This document shows, one piece after another, positions 62,018-64,000 of a stretch of 64,000 nt of DNA. The DNA is from Candidatus Poribacteria bacterium (lineage in GTDB: Bacteria; Poribacteria; WGA-4E; JAJDTR01). Location of the stretch: NCBI GenBank assembly GCA_028820655.1, contig JAPPIK010000001.1:1-64000 (forward strand), read 5' to 3'. The position numbers and the translations under genes are program-made. Numbering within the stretch: position 1 is the stretch's first letter; the number at the start of each line of letters is the position of its first letter. The notes below the pieces were generated by a model. It was not told the DNA's origin and made no database searches. It saw nothing but the letters and a program-made list of their open reading frames with translations.

Positions 62018-63613
62018 CTAGGAATTCGGCGACATTCGATACAAAACGAAATTCTGCACACTCTCTCGAATGACAGTCGGTCGAAAAACTTTGAGATTTT
62101 GAAGGCCGTATTTTAATCGTATAGCTTCAGGGTAAACATGACCTGAAATTACCAGAATGTCTTCAGACGTTTCATTGCAGAACCGGCGAATTTCCTGAAG
62201 CACATCATCAGTTGGCAGGTAGGCAGTGCTGGCGTATGTCGGATCCCAAGAAACGAACGAGCCGAACCTTTTTGGTCGTGGATAGTAAAATTGTTCCCTT
62301 TCCAAGTATCCGAGAATTTCCAAGGAAACATCGCTGCGAACCTCAGGCGCAATCATCATGTCATCGAGTTCTGTGTTCTTGATGAACCGAGCCACCGCCT
62401 TACCTTCCGAGAATGGATGCTTGTAGTCCAAACTCGCCGCCGCAATGCCACCGGCCAACTGAACGACGAACAGTAATATCAACACGTAATTGAGACCTCT
62501 CCCCGCCGCAAAACTCAACTGATTAAGGCGTCTCCGTAATTGTCCCCGCTCTGTCCGTTGTCCCGCCGCCGAATCGGCACAGTAGCGAGATATCCAAATA
62601 GCAGCAAGAAATAGTATGAATAGGTTGCCCCAATGGCGTATGAATCCAAAATAGGACGCAAAGAAAGCCAATATACCGAGAGTCCCAATCAGATAAATCA
62701 GGAGTGCCGCCGGCTTCCTAAGTAGCAAGATTACGGCAAAAAGGAAGATCAGGGTTGCCAAGACAAACATCGCGCTATCAGCGCCGGGAATTGCGTCGAG
62801 AAGGAATGTGTTCCAAAATCGTAAGGTAATCTCGGGTATCGGGAAAAACGCTTTCGGGATAATGTTCACGGCATTTTGAAATCTTTCGAAATCGGACACG
62901 CCTCGTGTTAAATCTGTCCATTCAAAGCGCCCGGGATTAGACGGTTTCAACTGGATAATCGACGTGAGAATCCCAAAGAAAATCAGCGAAAGACCCACCC
63001 AAATATCCCTTTTTTCCGGACGGTTCGGTGTGGAAATCAGTTCCCAAGACAGTCCGACCGCAATCGCGATGGTAATAATCAGTGTAACGATATTTGTGTG
63101 GGCTAATAGCAGGAGAAGGAAACCGAGCAGCGGGAATCTGGTTTTCCATTCTTTGAATAGCGCGCAAAACAGGAAGAGTAGAAGCACTCCCAGCGCGTAG
63201 TTGCGGCAGATTATGGCGTATTCATAGAAAACCAGATATCCAAACGGGAACAGTGCTTTGTGTAATCTGGAGAACGGCGCGAACCTTACAAAAACGTAGA
63301 CGCTTGTGCAAGCAATGATGAGATGAAACGGCTGCATAATGATGGGTGACCAGGTGATCTGCTTAAGGCAATAAAGGAACAGATGCCACAGTCCAGGGTG
63401 ACCATCACCTCGGTTCAGGTGGTATAATACTTCGATAGGCGAGGCGCTGTCTCTCGCAATCAACCACGCTTGAATCTCGTCTCGCCACATCTCATGATGC
63501 CACGCGATGAATCCGCCAAGAAGGAGAAAGATTGCTGATAGCATCGCCGCGCAGGCGCTATCAGAAACTTGGAATCCAGGCTCTCTAGTAGGAGCCTTTT
63601 CAGGTTGATTCAT
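62018..63613 (-). CDS. polytopic GT-C-like membrane protein
   Basis: The 531-residue protein has about ten to twelve membrane helices in its first 400 residues and a soluble C-terminal ~120 residues. Near the N-terminus, an extracytoplasmic loop reads HEMWRDEIQAWLIARDSASPIEVLYHLNRGDGHPGLWHLF; an Asp/Glu pair at this place is typical of lipid-linked sugar transferases of the GT-C fold (PMT/ArnT-like). It probably moves a sugar from a lipid carrier on the outer face. The match is by plan, not by a full motif set. Confidence 0.72.
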   Translation of the reverse strand: MNQPEKAPTREPGFQVSDSACAAMLSAIFLLLGGFIAWHHEMWRDEIQAWLIARDSASPIEVLYHLNRGDGHPGLWHLFLYCLKQITWSPIIMQPFHLIIACTSVYVFVRFAPFSRLHKALFPFGYLVFYEYAIICRNYALGVLLLFLFCALFKEWKTRFPLLGFLLLLLAHTNIVTLIITIAIAVGLSWELISTPNRPEKRDIWVGLSLIFFGILTSIIQLKPSNPGRFEWTDLTRGVSDFERFQNAVNIIPKAFFPIPEITLRFWNTFLLDAIPGADSAMFVLATLIFLFAVILLLRKPAALLIYLIGTLGILAFFASYFGFIRHWGNLFILFLAAIWISRYCADSAAGQRTERGQLRRRLNQLSFAAGRGLNYVLILLFVVQLAGGIAAASLDYKHPFSEGKAVARFIKNTELDDMMIAPEVRSDVSLEILGYLEREQFYYPRPKRFGSFVSWDPTYASTAYLPTDDVLQEIRRFCNETSEDILVISGHVYPEAIRLKYGLQNLKVFRPTVIRESVQNFVLYRMSPNS

Positions 63614-64000
63614 AGTATCATGCGGAAACGTAGCCGGAGTCTGACCTATGTGGCGGCGGAGGATTTCGTCGATGTCGGTCAGTCAAGAGAAAAGCCGACG
63701 ATTAAATGCGGTATGAGACAAACCGCGGATGAGTTTTTCCAAACAGAATCCGGGGTTCCTGGAATCCAAACCTACACCGTTCGTTTTTAGATGACGTTAC
63801 AAAAATGGCGTGAATTGAGCTGTTCCAATGCGGGGCAACAAGATCTCTATCGCAGTCCTTATTCAGTCGCTTGATTCCCGTCTACACAGAAAGACTACGA
63901 TATAATCAAAACATCAAATGCGCTCACACTTCTGCAATATGGAACTAGAATCCCAGCGGCGCAATTTTGCCGGCAAATGGAGATGCGCTAGCGGCAAATC
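63614..64000. other. non-coding end of window with a dispersed-repeat copy
   Basis: Nothing coding is supported. A dispersed-repeat copy (gatctctatcgcagtcctt then attcagtcgcttgattcc) is at about 63839-63880, preceded by tgcggggcaa, which also precedes the copies at 28680. Confidence 0.6.

Noticed and set aside
1-64000. tRNA or rRNA genes
   Set aside because: I looked for T-loop-like ggttcgaatcc patterns and conserved rRNA blocks; the few GGTTCGA matches lie within coding genes and have no cloverleaf context.

Overview
The window looks like a chromosomal segment of an uncultured Gram-negative-type bacterium of moderate GC content. The best guess is a Candidatus Poribacteria-like lineage. That rests on gene content: tandem phytanoyl-CoA dioxygenase-family oxygenases, paralogous bicupins, SUMF1-domain proteins without a sulfatase, many secreted beta-propeller and TPR proteins, lipoproteins, relics of FlgD-like C-terminal domains, and many short intergenic repeats. 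No rRNA, tRNA, CRISPR array, prophage or intact transposase gene was seen, so the taxonomic call is inference.

Layout. Positions 1-10.9 kb carry an MFS permease, a secreted repeat propeller, a SixA phosphatase, a HelD-like helicase with a nuclease-like insertion, a TPR/membrane-protein pair, a DegP/HtrA protease and a metallophosphoesterase. A repeat-rich 1.6 kb gap follows. Positions 12.5-22.8 kb carry an M28 peptidase, a Crp/Fnr regulator with a MITE-like element directly upstream, a YceI protein flanked by Asn-Pro-Cys repeats, a TlpA-like lipoprotein, two overlapping methyltransferases, a glutaredoxin-thioredoxin reductase fusion and a TolB-like propeller. Positions 23.3-32.3 kb carry hsp20-lon, a LamG-like protein, ndk, a VOC protein and a matrixin-TPR fusion. 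Positions 32.6-39.8 kb carry an aldehyde dehydrogenase, a YCF48-like lipoprotein, a PHP-type hydrolase, two phytanoyl-CoA dioxygenase paralogs and an SDR.

Positions 40.4-46 kb hold the most interesting locus. A clear cobalamin riboswitch with a downstream intrinsic terminator precedes a secreted YncE-type beta-propeller. Next come a lipoprotein with a large extracytoplasmic part and a seven-helix C-terminus resembling an ECF S-component, and a second propeller protein. I propose this as a candidate corrinoid-acquisition system, possibly analogous in role to BtuG-type propellers but not using a recognisable BtuB.

Positions 46.3-61.9 kb are a long, mostly minus-strand accessory metabolic region: a lactonase, an SGNH hydrolase, three bicupin paralogs, two SUMF1 proteins, a conserved unknown, a family of small lipoproteins including a decayed copy, a ketopantoate-reductase-like enzyme, an alcohol dehydrogenase, two epimerase-like proteins and an amidohydrolase. 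This looks like oxidation and breakdown of sugars or organic acids, but the substrate cannot be read from sequence. The window ends with a polytopic GT-C-like membrane protein. MITE-like elements (termini GAACCTGTTTGAA, 3-bp target duplications) and a degenerate repeat of about 35 bp occupy many intergenic gaps.
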